This document shows, piece by piece, positions 33,080 through 45,391 of a stretch of DNA of 64,000 nt. The DNA is from Adiantum capillus-veneris (Eukaryota; Streptophyta; Polypodiopsida; Polypodiales; Pteridaceae). How positions within the stretch are numbered: the stretch's first letter is position 1; each line of letters starts with the position of its first letter. The notes beneath the pieces were generated by a model. The model saw only the letters and a program-made list of their open reading frames with translations. It did no database searches and was not told where the DNA came from. The stretch covers positions 26,078,769 through 26,142,768 of the forward strand of contig CM043971.1 in NCBI GenBank assembly GCA_014529385.2. The letters are read 5' to 3'. Position numbers and translations under genes: made by a program.

Positions 33080-34540
33080 TGTTGAGAGAGAGAGAGAGAG
33101 CACAGAAACAGAACCCCAAAGTGTGTAGAATACACACATGAGATGATGTATATATAGAGGGGACCTGGGTGCCATATATAGAGAAGCCATATATTGAGTA
33201 GCTTCACATATAAGCTCAACACCCCCGCTCAAATAAGCGTCCCTAACTGTGGATGAAAAAACCCTTGGGGGATCAAGGGAAAAACCCACAGCTCTATATA
33301 CACCCTCCATTATATTATAAAAATCATTGAATATACAAATGTTTATGAAGAGCTACATCACTCCTTTTACAATGAATTACATCACTCCTATCCTATCAAA
33401 TACAATAATGAATACAAAGGTTCAATAACGAGGTGTAAAGGCTATCGATTAGCTCGCAATAAGAAGTGTCTCCATGAATCTATTGTGTAGCTTGTCATCA
33501 CTATCGCATCACCAAACATATCTTCATGTTATCATATAAAAAAAGAGCATATACCATCAGTAGCTCGACGGAATTTGGACGATAATCAACGACTCGACTG
33601 AATCAAAATGATATTCATGACAGATATTCATGATAGATATTCATGAACAGATCTATAGACATTTGATATCTGGAAACATAGGTACCCAAGAACAAATCAT
33701 CAGTAAATGTCTGAGAACATATTAGACAGCTTGAAATAGTATAGACTTTTGAGAACATATATCTATAACACTGATTCGATTTGTAATTGTCTTCTGCAAC
33801 AAATTTACGTCAATAACAAATATATAATTGATGAAGAGAAAAATATAATAGATAAATTTTCAATTATGAGGAAAATCAAAAGCAAAAAGCAAAAATTGCT
33901 TTTTAGACATGTTCGCAGTTTGGGAACGATAACTCGTTTTCTGTGCAGAATTTAGAAAAAGTTTCTTCTACACAGTTATAGACCACATCAATTCTAGCGG
34001 CAAAATTATTTTCAATTAGGAGGAAAATCAAAAGCAAAAATCAAAAGATGCTTTTCAGACATGTTCGCAGTCTGAGAACGATAACTCGAAATCGGTGCAG
34101 AATCTGTAAAAAGTTGTAGACCACATCTATTTTGGTAGCTTCAACGGGCCATTTTTGCAAAATCATTGTCAATTAGGAGAAAAATCAAAAGCAAAAAACG
34201 AAATTTGCTTTTCAGACATGTTCGCAGTTTGAGAACGATAACTCGAAATCGGTGCAGAATTTGGAAATTTTTTCTTCTGCAAGGTTGTAGACCTCATCGA
34301 TTCCGATGGCACTTACACGATATTTTTGAAAAATCGTTTTCAGTTAGAGAAAGATCGAAAACAAAGGCGTCCTCCTCTGATACCATGTTGAGAGAGAAAG
34401 AGAGAGCACAGAAATAGAACCCCAAAGTATGTAGAATGCACACATGGGATGATGTATATATAGAGGGGACCTAGGTGCTATATATAGAGAAGATATATAT
34501 GTAATCCATATATTGAGTAGCGTCATATATAAGCTCAACA
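33080..34540 (-). mobile_element. Element C: chimeric short-LTR element lacking the 43-bp array (1.46 kb)
   Basis: Left LTR 33080-33221 (142 bp, D type, ATGGG outside at 33075); right LTR 34386-34540 (155 bp, A type, CTCAT outside at 34541). PBS complement at 34375-34385. The interior jumps at about 33529 from D-like ACATATCTTCATGTT to A-like ATCATATAAAAAAAG, removing the whole 43-bp array and its flanks. The 166-bp repeats (about 33870-34365) remain. Like B it is a recombinant. Confidence 0.88.
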
Positions 34541-35483
34541 CTCATTACCTCCCTCTTTTATACTTTCTTTAAAAGGAATTAAGCCATTACACTCATGAAC
34601 TAGCTATGCATGAATAGAGTCTTGTAGTGCCACTCAACAACACCATAAGCTGCATGTGACCATTACCTCCGCCTACGTTGAACGGACAAGCCACCATGTG
34701 CTACCAAGGGCAGCCACTTGTAGCATCCATGTGGAGGAGCGAGAGCTCCGTGAGATTCCTCTCGCTTTACTTGGTTAAATGCACTCATAGAATATCCACT
34801 CATTGTGCATATAAGGCTTCTTTTGTGCCATGTGGCATCACTGTGGAAAATTTCCCTTTGGATCACCATTAGAACTTACACAATCTTGACTCATAGAGCA
34901 TTTTGGACACATGTTGCTCATCTGAAACAAAAAAAAAACACTGTAAAACCAAACCAAGCCACCATCTTCAGGCCCACATTTCAACTCTGATATTTAGCCA
35001 CAACTTAGGGTGCGACTCAGAGGATGAAGGTGATTAGAACCACCATTGATCACTTGGATCGTCAATAATTTGTTTTGCATCTTTTGATTCAATTGCCCCA
35101 TCACTTTTAGAGATGTATAAATACTTTTTGTTATTTGGTATATTCTTTCCTAATTATGTAGGGAGTTGTTCCATCCTATTGGGTTGTTAAAGTTTATTCA
35201 GTTTTTTAATTAGTAAAACTAAAAAAGTGTTGCAATAATAATCAACTGCCACATGTAGTGATTCATTCGTAACACATTCATTCTAAATAAGATGATAGAA
35301 ACACATCTTGCTCGTACAAAAGCATCAACAAGTTTGTAGTTATCAAGTTTTTTGTGTCTGTGTGGGTGTGTATCAAATATGTAGGCGTGTATTTTGTGTA
35401 TGTGTCTTTGTGTGTATGTGTGCGCATGCATATATATGTGCATGAGTATATGCATATGCATATATGTTGTGTGTGCATGTACA

Positions 35484-35555
<72 letters not shown>

Positions 35556-35934
35556 CATAAAACAGGCCCCCTAAAAAATAGAATTGAAGAGAGACAACAG
35601 AACTAACAATCTAGCCTATGGGTACTACAATGACGACTATAAAAGACATAGAGACCATGCCTTTGTCACTTAAGCGACCTCTAAACATTACACATCGCTC
35701 AGTATTGGTGCTATGTCCTTTTGTCTGTTGTCTTTCAGTACTTGGTTCTTATGGTTTATATGGGACTTGAGGAACAAGGTTATGTATGATCACATTGTGC
35801 TTTTTGGTAGCTCATTTCTTGTGGAGCTTATCAAACTCAGGATGATGGAAGACATTGTGGCACTTAAAAGGCAGGACCTCAAACAAAGGTGTCTCATGAT
35901 ACTACACAAAATGTAAATATGGAACAAAAGGATT

Positions 35935-35977
<43 letters not shown>

Positions 35978-36048
35978 TAGACATAAAACAAACCCCCTAA
36001 AAAAGAGAATTGAAGAGAGACAATGGAACTAACAATCTAGCCTATGGG
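34541..36048. repeat. Spacer H1, copy 3
   Basis: Shares the 21-bp deletion with copy 2 and has an extra deletion where others read GCTTTGTCTCAGTGTG (about 34781). Microsatellites at 35487-35554 and 35940-35977. Confidence 0.88.
35713..35916 (+). pseudogene. LINE-like fragment (H1 copy 3)
   Basis: Same 67-codon frame as at 17547 and 32724, with small differences (DHIVLFGSSFLVEL). Confidence 0.35.
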
Positions 36049-36829
36049 TGTTGAGAGAGAGAGAGAGAGAGAGAGCACAGAAACAGAACCCCAAAGTGTG
36101 TAGAATACACACATGAGATGATGTATATATAGAGGGGACCTGGGTGCCATATATAGAGAAGCCATATATTGAGTAGCTTCACATATAAGCTCAACACCCT
36201 CGCTCAAATAAGGGTCCCTAACTGTGGATGAAAAAACCCTTGGGGGATCAAGGGAAAAACCCACAGCTCTATATACAACCTCCATGATATTATAAAAATC
36301 ATTGAATATACAAATGCTTATGAGGAGCTACATCACTCCTTTTACAATGAATTACATCACTCCTATCCTATCAAATACAATAATGAATACAAAGGTTCAA
36401 TAACGAGGTGTAAAGGCTATCGATTAGCTCGCAATAAGAAGTGTCTCCATGAATCTATTGTGTAGCTTGTCATCACTATCGCATCACCAAACATATCTTC
36501 ATGTTGTCATGAATATGGCATCACCAAACATGTTTTCATAAATCGTTTATTGTCACCAAGTTTGTCTTCATGAAATCAATTCTTTGATGAATCCTACATA
36601 GATCATAGACTCAAAAAACATAGTCATGAAAATTATTAGCATCGTTAGTGAAATAATTACGTTCACAATGCCATAAGAGATGGTTCGCGACGCCACTTTT
36701 TTGACGACATAAAAAGTACAAGATGCATGATACGTGATGCAAATGACATGTGTATATACTACATAAAACGACATTTATCAACGTAGTGATATCAATGAGT
36801 ATCATCAAAGTATTAACAAAATATCATCA

Positions 36830-37450
36830 TTGTATCAATAAAAATGAATAAATCATCATGGTCTCAACGAAAAGCATGATAGAATAATTATTGTATCAAC
36901 GAAACAACATCATGGTATCACCGAGAATAACCATGGTATTTACGAAACAACATTATGATATCATCGAGAATAATCATTGTATCAACGAAACAATATCATG
37001 GCATCACCGAGAATAACCTTGGTATCAACGAAACAACATCATGGCATCACTGAGAATAACCATGGTATCAACAAAACATCATCATGGTATCAACGAAAAT
37101 CACCATGGAATCAACGAAACATCATCATGGTAGCAACAAAAATCACCATGGAATCATCATCATGGTGTCCCCGAGAATAACCATGGTATCAACGAAACAT
37201 CATCATGGTATCAACGAAAATCACCATGGAATCAATGAAACATCATCATGGTATCAACGAAAATCACCATGGAATCATCATCATGTTATCACCGAGAATA
37301 ACCATGGTATCAACGAAATATCATCATGGCATCACCGAGAACAACCATGGTATCAATGAAATATCATCATGGTATCAACGAAAATCGCCATGACCAAAGT
37401 ACTAATAAAACATCATCATGGTACCATCAAAATCACTATGGTATCAATGA
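36830..37450. repeat. 43-bp tandem array of element D
   Basis: Longest complete array in the window. It contains duplicated sub-blocks (AACGAAAATCACCATGGAAT at 37095 and 37216). Open frames of 67-91 codons through it are repeat artefacts. Confidence 0.85.
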
Positions 37451-37679
37451 GAAATTATCAATAAAACGACGTAAACTATATTTCTATAAGAATAATTATA
37501 TGAGAATCAATGAACGAGTATATCATATAACAAAAGATCATGTACCAACAGTAGCTCGATAGAATTTGGACGATCATCAACGGCTCGACTGAATCGGAAC
37601 GATATGTAACTGGCTTTTGTAGCAAAGTTACGTCAGTAACAAATATATGATTGATGAAGAAAAAATATAATTGAAAAGT

Positions 37680-38560
37680 TTTCAAGTATGAGAAAAATCA
37701 AAAGCAAAAAGTAAAATTTTGCTTTTCAAACATATTCGCAGTCCGAAACGATAACCCAAAATCAGTGCAGAATTTAGAGAAACTTTCTTCTGCAAAGTTG
37801 TAGACCACATCGATTCTGATAGCTCTATCAAATAGTTTCTGCAAAATCGTTCTCAATTAGGAGAAAGATCAAAAAACAAAAAAACGAAAGTTGCTTTTTA
37901 GACATGTACGCAGTCCGCCAACGATAACTCAAAATCAGTGCAGAATTTGAAAAAAAAAAACTTTCTTCTACATCAATTCCGCTGCCTCTAGCGGGTAGTT
38001 TTTGCAAAATCGTTTTCAATTAGCAGAAAAAAAAAAAAAACGAAAGTTGCTTTTCAAGTATGTACGCAGTCCACGAACGATAACTCAAAATCGCTGAAAA
38101 TTTTGAAAAAACTTTCTTCTCCAAAGTTGTAGACCACATCGTTTCCAGTGCCTCATGTTGGTAGTTTCTGCAAAATCGTTTTCAATTGGCAGAAAAATAA
38201 AAAACAAAAAGCAAAAGTTGCTTTTCAGATATGTACGCAGTCCGCGAACGATAACTCAAAATCGGTGAAGAATTTGATTTTATTTTTCTGCAAAGTTGTA
38301 GACCACATTGATTTCGGTGCCTTTAATGGGTAGTTTCTGCAAAATCATTTTCAATTAGCAGAAAAATCAAAAACAAAAAGCGAAAGTTGCTTTTTAGGTA
38401 TGTACGCAGTCCGTGAACGATAAATCAAAATTGATAAAGAATTTGAAAAAACTTTCTTTTGCAAAGTTGTAGACCACATCGATTCCGATGCCTCGAGAGA
38501 GTAGTTTTTGCAAAATCGTTTTCACTCATGAGAAAAATTGAAAACAAAAACGTACTACTC
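37680..38560. repeat. About 166-bp tandem repeat, five copies, in element D
   Basis: TTGCTTTT recurs near 37724, 37892, 38046, 38219 and 38389. Each unit includes TACGCAGTCC or ATTCGCAGTCC, CGATAAC and GTTGTAGACCACAT. Confidence 0.8.
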
Positions 38561-38710
38561 TGATACCATGTTGAGAGATAGAGAGAAAGCATAGAAATAG
38601 AACCCCAAAGTGTGTAGAATACACACATGAGATGATGTATATATAGAGGGGACCTGGGTGCCATATATAGAGAAGCCATATATTGAGGAGCTTCACATAT
38701 AAGCTCAACA

Positions 38711-38822
38711 ATGGGTACTACAATGACAACTATAAAAGACAAAGCGGCCATGCCTTTGTCACTTAAGCGACCTCTAAACGTTACACATCGCTCAAGTGAA
38801 GTTAGTATATGTAAAGTATTGG
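38711..38822. repeat. H1 remnant right of element D
   Basis: TACTACAATGACAACTATAA through GTAAAGTATTGGTG matches the H1 block at 17435-17543, then similarity stops. D therefore inserted into an existing second copy of this block. Confidence 0.8.
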
Positions 38823-39700
38823 TGTTTCTTAAGCTAGCCCTTCTTGTCTATTATTCCATTCTTGTCTAATTTTTTCGCTTGTCCAAGAAATCGTAGTGAT
38901 GCCAATATTGACCTGATATTGTAGCTTACAGAATCTTTGATATTACCACTCTGAGGTCACGTTCCTAGTAGAGTGATCAAGCATTGACTTGTGGGTGTAG
39001 AATTTGAAGTCATTGGCAAGTGTTGAAGAATTGCGATAAGCTATTAATTGCCAAGGTGAGAGGTAGTTTTTTGAAAGACAATAAATTTTTTGTTTATGGG
39101 TGCTCATATGAGAGGTCGTTCTTTCAAAGACAATAGGTTTTTTGTTTATGCTAAGGTGTTGATGTTTTTGTCGAGGGTGTGGTTTTTGTGGATAAGCGCC
39201 AAGGTGTTAGAGATCTATCGGTTGTTGCTTGCCCCATTATTCTCCACCACATTTTGACGGCCCACACGGTAGCCCCTTGACCAGATGTTGATCTTGATGG
39301 TAGTGTCTTTACAATTGTTTGCTAAATATGTTCGACCCATCCTAGTGCCCTTCTAGTGATTCTGACCAACACAAGGAGTTTTGGACACGTTTCTATATAG
39401 TAAAAAATATATAATTGCTAGGCAACTTACTAGATCGAATACACGTATCTAGTAAGAGTGCAAACATGTAATAATGAGAATACTCCTAGATGGTTATAGC
39501 CACAACATTCTAACTATATGGAAATTTTATCTGACTATATAGCAAGAAAGCAAGGTCCACATTCTAGCTATATAGCAGTTTTATCTGACCATATAACACA
39601 ACTAGGAGTTCTCTTCTTACACGCTTCTACATTGTCTAGCTGCCCGTTAAACATGTACATTGTACATTGTACATTGGTCTAGTGATTAAATTGTACATTG
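38823..39700. other. No gene recognised; short repeats
   Basis: A block ATTGTCTAGCTGCCCGTTAA is repeated 66 bp apart (39631 and 39697) with TACATTG-type short repeats between. About 39366-39420 resembles, in inverted orientation, 51940-51990 (both contain ACACAAGGAG or GCACAAGGAG followed by TTTGGAC and a CTAxATAG block). Confidence 0.4.
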
Positions 39701-39701
39701 T

Positions 39702-40389
39702 CTAGCTGCCCGTTAAACATGAACTCCACAGGTACCAAGCACATTTTCCTGTGAGCTCTAGCATGCCATTCTCCAACACTACACACTTGACTGCATCATC
39801 AGACAAATCCTCCCTCACATATGCGCCCAATGGACCTAGTGCAGTACTTACTTTTCTGCACAAGCTGGGCAGCCAAGAGTGACATTTCTCCTTGTCATGG
39901 TAGTCATTCACCCAGAACAATGCTTCCTCGATTGTAGCTTATTCCATGACCGAGAATTAAAATTTTGTACATTACCAAGAAGCCAGAAAACCATTCTTTG
40001 CTATACTGATGACTGAAGGCCTACTTCATTCTCTGTGTGTTTCCAAGAAAGGCCCAAGTCTCTCGCATGTCGTTACAATCTGCTCATTACATCCATGTAG
40101 GATCTGTTGTTGTTGTTTGCAGACCTTACCTCTGTGAACGCCACGCATCAATGGCCCCTGGAGAACCTGCTTGCGAGCTTTAAAACGACTATATTGGCCC
40201 TGGTCGTTCTTGTGGGGGGGGGGGGGGGGACCCATAGATAATGTGTCCATCAGTGTCTGTATAGTGAGGTACCAAGCCCGCTTCCTCCAAAGCCTCCATC
40301 GCTACACCGAAAGGGATGACGAGACGATCATGGCCAACGCTGATGCCGGTGGCCTCTCGCATCGTCATCCTCTCCATCCTCAGCGTCAA
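39702..40389 (-). pseudogene. Coding-like minus-strand patch, unidentified
   Basis: Three minus-strand frames look more protein-like than their surroundings: 40389-40189 (ISVGHDRLVIPFGVAMEALE ... TDTDGHIIYG), 40250-40026 (QGPLMRGVHRGKVC) and 39920-39702 (EKCHSWLPSLCRKVSTALG ... DDAVKCVVLENGMLELTG). The first two meet at a run of 16 G (40214-40229), where a slip could shift frame. They may be exons or remains of a host gene, but I recognise no family and see no clear splice structure. Confidence 0.25.
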
Positions 40390-42990
40390 TCTGCATGCAG
40401 AGCCAAGACATACGGTTTCTTCAACATCAAAAATAGGGCAAGAGCGTGTTCACAAAGCAGCTGTGAACGAGGGTCATACTTAGGACACTCAATTAGTGTA
40501 GAAACCATAGCTCGAGATAATAATGGTTAAAAAACTTGCGCATAAAAATAATTAACGGTAAATTCACTATATTTAGAAGGTTTTACACCAAATTTCTTCA
40601 AACTCTTTAGATTTTCTCACCTTCAAGTTTTGAATTTAGAGGTAATTTCCAAACTCAAGCATTGGTACAAACCGTCAGCAGCTAGTCATACTTGGTTGGG
40701 TCCTCGCTAGAGGGACAGGTACCTTGTGCTCACTTGGTGCTCATTTTGTTAGGGTTCTTACCCTTGAACACTCGAGTCCTAGGGTGGGTCACCCGAGGAG
40801 GAGGTTCCTCGCTTGTTGCTATGAGATCTCTCCGCTTTTTCCAATACATGTGGTGCATCAATTAGGTAGCAATGGTGATGCCTACGTGTGACTCTTTCTT
40901 GCCGATGGTACGCGGACCTTGCCCGACCATGTTTCATAGCTAATATTCAGAATTAACATGTGTATCCTCATCAAGACATCCTGCCCTACGCATCTCGTGG
41001 GGCACTCGACACTTGAGGATAGAGGCTCATGGCGCTCCTGGCTCGTGGAGTCACTATTGCAAACTAATCAGGTTTCTCACTAGCGCCAAGGTTTTTGGGT
41101 TTCTTAACAAATTGGCTATCCTCTTCCCACTCACCCTTACGAGAATTAGAGTGAGCATTTTCATGAGACTACCTTGAGAACATAGACTACCTTGCTCTTT
41201 GACGGACCATCTCTCATTTGGACCTCTTTAACCTTGGCTCCGTTTTGAGATAGATCCACAAGCAATAGAGATAGCATTTGGACAAGTGTCCTTCTTTTCC
41301 CTTTTGAGAGAGAGATATTAGTTAATTAAGTAAATGCATCTAAGTTCTCATTGGACCTCCCCAAAGGCCATCCAATAGGCTTTAGACACAACATGAGGGC
41401 AACATGGGTAGGTGCTAAAAGCACATATCTATATTCACTTACTCTTGTTTCATTCATTTTCCCACATTAAATGATCTGTTCAATATGAGAAAATCATTTG
41501 GGATAGGTAAATATTAGATTTTATTTCATCATTTGCATTTGCGGTGAGTTGAGGTCAAACCAATGAGGTAGAAAAGAGAGCTCTAAACTTTCCCTTGGCA
41601 AGATGTTCATTAGCCAGAACTATAAGATTTCAAATTGCTTGTCTCCATGATCTGGTTGCAAAAGCCATGGCTCTAGTGCCTCTAATGTATGTCTCTCATT
41701 CATAAGCTACCTTACCGAGCTGTAAAATGACCGAGCTCAACAAAGATGTTCGGTTGCGAGTTATTGTGGGAAGATTTCTCAATTGGAAACAAGATTCTTA
41801 TTAGAGGGCTTAGCCCAAATATTTGCTCTCGATGTAAAGCACCTTTAGAGGATCCTTTGAATTTGTTTAATGGTTTCCCTTCTTCATTCAAAACCATATA
41901 GTGTGCCAAAACCACATTGTAGACACTAAAGAAAGATGAAATAATGGCACATGAATTGTCTACAATGTGCAAAAACATACAATCAAATGACACTAGTGTG
42001 CTTCCAGTTAAAGTTTTTTTTTTGGTTCACACGTGTAATCACAACCATTCTCCTTTCCTTTGCCATAATTAATGGTAGAATGCACCATCCCCTTAATTAG
42101 ACATATGGAATGCATTGCTAAACAAGGATTCATACAATGATGATTGTAAAGCCTTACTAGGAGCATGAACCTATATTGAGTAACATGTGTAACTATAGCC
42201 AACCTTACCTATATTACCCATAAATGTACCATCAAAAGATCAAAAACTTTTGGTTGACTACTATACAAGACTTGAAAATGTATGACATTGCAAAATTGAC
42301 TTAAAGGTGGATACCTTATTGGGAGCGAGAGATATAAAATGTTTATTTGCATTTGCAAAAAGCTTCCTTTTTTTATTTTCATATGTAGGATTCCTTGAGG
42401 TTCCCGCTTAATATTAAAATCTTTCTATTTAAGAAATTAACATCTAACCAGTTTTCTTGCTGCTTATAACCCTTAGCCACACAACCATTCTTTGATTCCA
42501 TGTAAAGAGAGAGAATGATAGAGCTTGAGCTCTTGCAAGCAAGCATGCACTGTCATAATACTCAATATCTAATTCTCCTAAATGATTTTGTCATGTTAAA
42601 ATGATAATTTAATATGGGAAAGTGCCAGGGGAGGAAAAGCTAGAATATTGGTTAAGCTAGCAGATCGGCCATAGTAGGGATCCAAAGGGGGGGCCATATG
42701 CAAAAGAGCCATGTGCAACAATGGGCTAAAAAGACCCTAAGGTTCAGCCCATTAAGACTTCCAAAATGCTAAGGTTCCAAAATTCAAAGGTTGTGTCCAA
42801 AGGTCAACCATGGGGGAATTGGATGCTTTGTGTGTGTCCCAAAATTCTTTACAAATCCCTACATAGGAGGGGGTGAGCCTTGCTTGTAGGGGATGAGAGA
42901 GAAAGTCAGACACACACACACACACACAAGCTCCCTTTACACAAAGGGAATGAGAGACACATGTCAGCTCCCTAGCCCAGATGCCCACAA
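40390..42990. other. No gene recognised
   Basis: Only short frames are present (for example 41712-41993 and 42008-42202, minus), with no domain. A (CA)n tract lies at 42911-42928. The DNA may be old transposon sequence, but nothing definite is visible. Confidence 0.35.
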
Positions 42991-43006
42991 GGTGTACCCA
43001 ATTCCT

Positions 43007-43333
43007 ATTGGATGGCCTTGGAGGTGGACCAATGAGAATAAGGCTAGATTAAATCTAGTTTAATTAATTTAAAAACACTTAATAAAAGAACCAATGAGAA
43101 TCAAGCTCTCTAGAAGACTATTGGACAGTCTCCCAAGGGGACCAATGAGCATTCATCAGCCCAATGGCTTGCCTGATTCCTATTGGCCAGGAGGCAAAGG
43201 GGTCCAATGAGCATTTAGTTGCATTTACTAAGTACCTAAAGCTCTTACAAAAGGGGAAAGGGGGACACATGTCAGAAGGCTATCACTTATACTGCTTAAT
43301 TACCATTGGCTAGCCCTGGGGAGGTCCAATGAG
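43007..43333. repeat. Four ATTGG-N16/17-CCAATGAG modules
   Basis: ATTGG/CCAATGAG pairs occur at 43007-43036, 43120-43149, 43182-43211 and 43305-43333, with 17, 17, 17 and 16 bases between. A lone CCAATGAG is at 43091. The intervening bases are purine-rich (GGAGGTGGA, AAGGGGA, AAGGGGT, GGGGAGGT). CCAAT is the binding core of NF-Y factors; each module has the core in both orientations. Confidence 0.75.
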
Positions 43334-43737
43334 GCTGTAGCATGAGAAAATAGCAAGAGGGGTCGACCAAGAGAGAGAGGGGGCTGAATTTTCAAAGGCA
43401 TTGTTGACTCTCACACACACACAACTCATGTGTGGAAGTAGGAAGACACTCTCTCTCTTCTCAAGCTTTAATGGAAAGCTTATCACCTACTCCAAGCTTG
43501 TGAGAAGGGAGGCCTACACCAACAACTCTTGGCTTTGTGATGCAAATCCAACCAAGAGCCAAGCTTCAATGCATGCTCATCTCCTCTACCATGCTAATTA
43601 CTGAGCTAAGCTATGCTAATATGAGTGATTATGTGAGGAGATGTACATCTTTCTTGTATGAATACTCCTTCTTCCTCTCAATCTACTCTCATACCCCACT
43701 AGCTCTCACCATCTTCGAAGGTGTGTGAGGTCTTGGG

Positions 43738-43990
43738 TCTGATACCATGAGGGAATTGATGTTGTGTTTGATAAGTGTTTTGCTAGGTGCATGAGGTTTC
43801 CATCTTCATTTCACTAGCTAGTCTTGAAGGAACACAAAGAATTGTATTGTACAATGTCTCTCTTGATGGGAGAAACCATAATACAAAGACTTTTGGAAGG
43901 GGGACCGGCTCCATGCAAATCCGGTCCTCAACTGTTGTCAATAGCTTAATTTCTCTCTCTTTTGAAAGTATTATTCATGCTATCTAACTA
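43738..43990 (-). mobile_element. Candidate minus-strand copia-type PBS and LTR end
   Basis: TCTGATACCA (43738-43747) reads TGGTATCAGA on the minus strand, next to a possible LTR end TTCCCTCA (plus TGAGGGAA from 43748). The adjoining minus strand has leader-like text such as ACATTGTACAATACAATTC. The far LTR border and partner LTR were not found. From 43990 to 44470 nothing is recognised. Confidence 0.35.
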
Positions 43991-44475
43991 GGTGTTATGC
44001 TTTTTGTTGCTCTCTCTCTCCACCCAAGCACTCTTGTTATTCTGATTAGGAAACTATTCTAATGAAATGCTCACTATGTTCATGCTATTTTCCGCTACAC
44101 ACAAGTTACTAGGCCATTAAATGTTACATGTACACAATTAAGAGAGCACACAATGGAGATGGAGGTTCAAAATATAACATAATAAGGAGACTACATACAA
44201 TAGAATTCAAAAACACAAAACCAATAGCAATTGAGCTAACAAGACAAGGACTATCACTCTTCATGAGAGACTAGCCCAACCATATAGGGGCGAGAGATTC
44301 CCACTACTTTCTTGGGCATTTGCAAGGCATGGTACATTACAAAAACACATGGTATCCATCATGGGCATGGCATGTTGCTCAATAAACGAGTTGTGACTTA
44401 CTTGGTTAATTTTGATTGTATTTTAGTGTTTTATGAAAGGTATGTGCATATGGGGTATTTTTCAATCTAGGTATT

Positions 44476-44618
44476 TGTTGCAGCTATATATGGCTCACTC
44501 TACTCAACTTAGTCTCACCTATATATTTGTAACTTGTCCTCAATATGAATCAGTCTTTGGGAGCATACATGGTGTGTCTCTTGTCTCGTCTCTCTCTCCT
44601 TCTCTCTACATCTCAACA
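44476..44618 (+). repeat. 5' LTR of the copia element
   Basis: 143 bp, TGTTGCAGC ... CATCTCAACA, unusually short. It contains CTATATATGG and CTATATATTTG blocks that could serve as TATA elements. Confidence 0.95.
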
Positions 44619-44630
44619 TGGTATCAGAGC
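44619..44630 (+). other. PBS of the copia element, initiator Met tRNA type
   Basis: TGGTATCAGAGC directly follows the 5' LTR. Confidence 0.95.
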
Positions 44631-45391
44631 GGTAAAGATCACGCGCCGATTCAATTCATGGTGACAAAATAGTATGTGTATATGATTCGCATGTAAGTTT
44701 CAAAATTGCTACAAATTTTAGTTTTGAGCGTTGATTCTTGTTAACTGTGGTTATTTTGTGTTAAGAAGAATATGATTATTGTTTTGTGTGGTGTTTATTG
44801 CTAATCAATCTAATCGTTGATTACGTTTTCTTGTTGATGACACCCTAAACTTCATCTCAATTTTCGGGGGCCTTCTGCTCAAAATTTGGAGAAACGAAAA
44901 AAGCACTTTTCATCCAAAACTTAATCGTCTCCACGAGCTCTTCGATTTGAGTTCTAGGTTTGCGTCAATCGGAGTTCGCAGCAGAAAGTTATGCTGTTTT
45001 TACTGCAAATTGAGCTTGACGCAGCTTTCTTCGTCGTGCGTCTTCGTGAAGCGTCCGCGATCGTTTTTCTAATTTTGGCGTTAACTTTTTTGAGCAAATT
45101 TAGCCTTATTCATATTGTGTCCGCGGTCAATCTTGCGTCTCACGTCACTCTATTTGAGGAGTCTCGTCTCACGTCACTCTATTTTGAGGACTCTTTTATT
45201 ATTGACGTCTCCTTTTCCGTGCTTTTTTGAATGACGTCTCTCACATCGTTGGACGTGTATTGAGCATCCTTCTTGCGTTTATCGTTGATAGAACACAGTC
45301 GTCATATTTCTCGCATTCTAAATTGCAGCCTTCACCATATATGGTGTGCAGATTCTGCGATCTTATCTTATACGTCTTCTCCCAACCAGAT

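Larger units (their letters stand above)
36049..38710 (-). mobile_element. Element D: non-coding short-LTR retroelement (2.66 kb)
   Basis: LTRs at 36049-36196 (148 bp, longer GA run) and 38569-38710 (142 bp). ATGGG at 36044-36048 and 38711-38715 is the target duplication, and the sequence beyond (TACTACAATGACAACT) matches the uninterrupted spacer text at 17435. PBS complement CTCTGATACCA at 38558-38568; PPT complement right of the left LTR. The interior has the 43-bp array (about 36830-37450) and about five 166-bp repeats (about 37680-38560). It is one of the two founding insertions of the array. Confidence 0.9.

Noticed and set aside
36977-37562. Open frames of 60-91 codons rich in His, Asn and Ser (also 18818-19021, 19261-19446, 63417-63620)
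   Set aside because: They run through the 43-bp array. Several frames stay open because the repeat lacks stops, with no coding composition.
41712-41993. 93-codon minus frame
   Set aside because: Considered as a transposase or Gag fragment, but no motif supports it.
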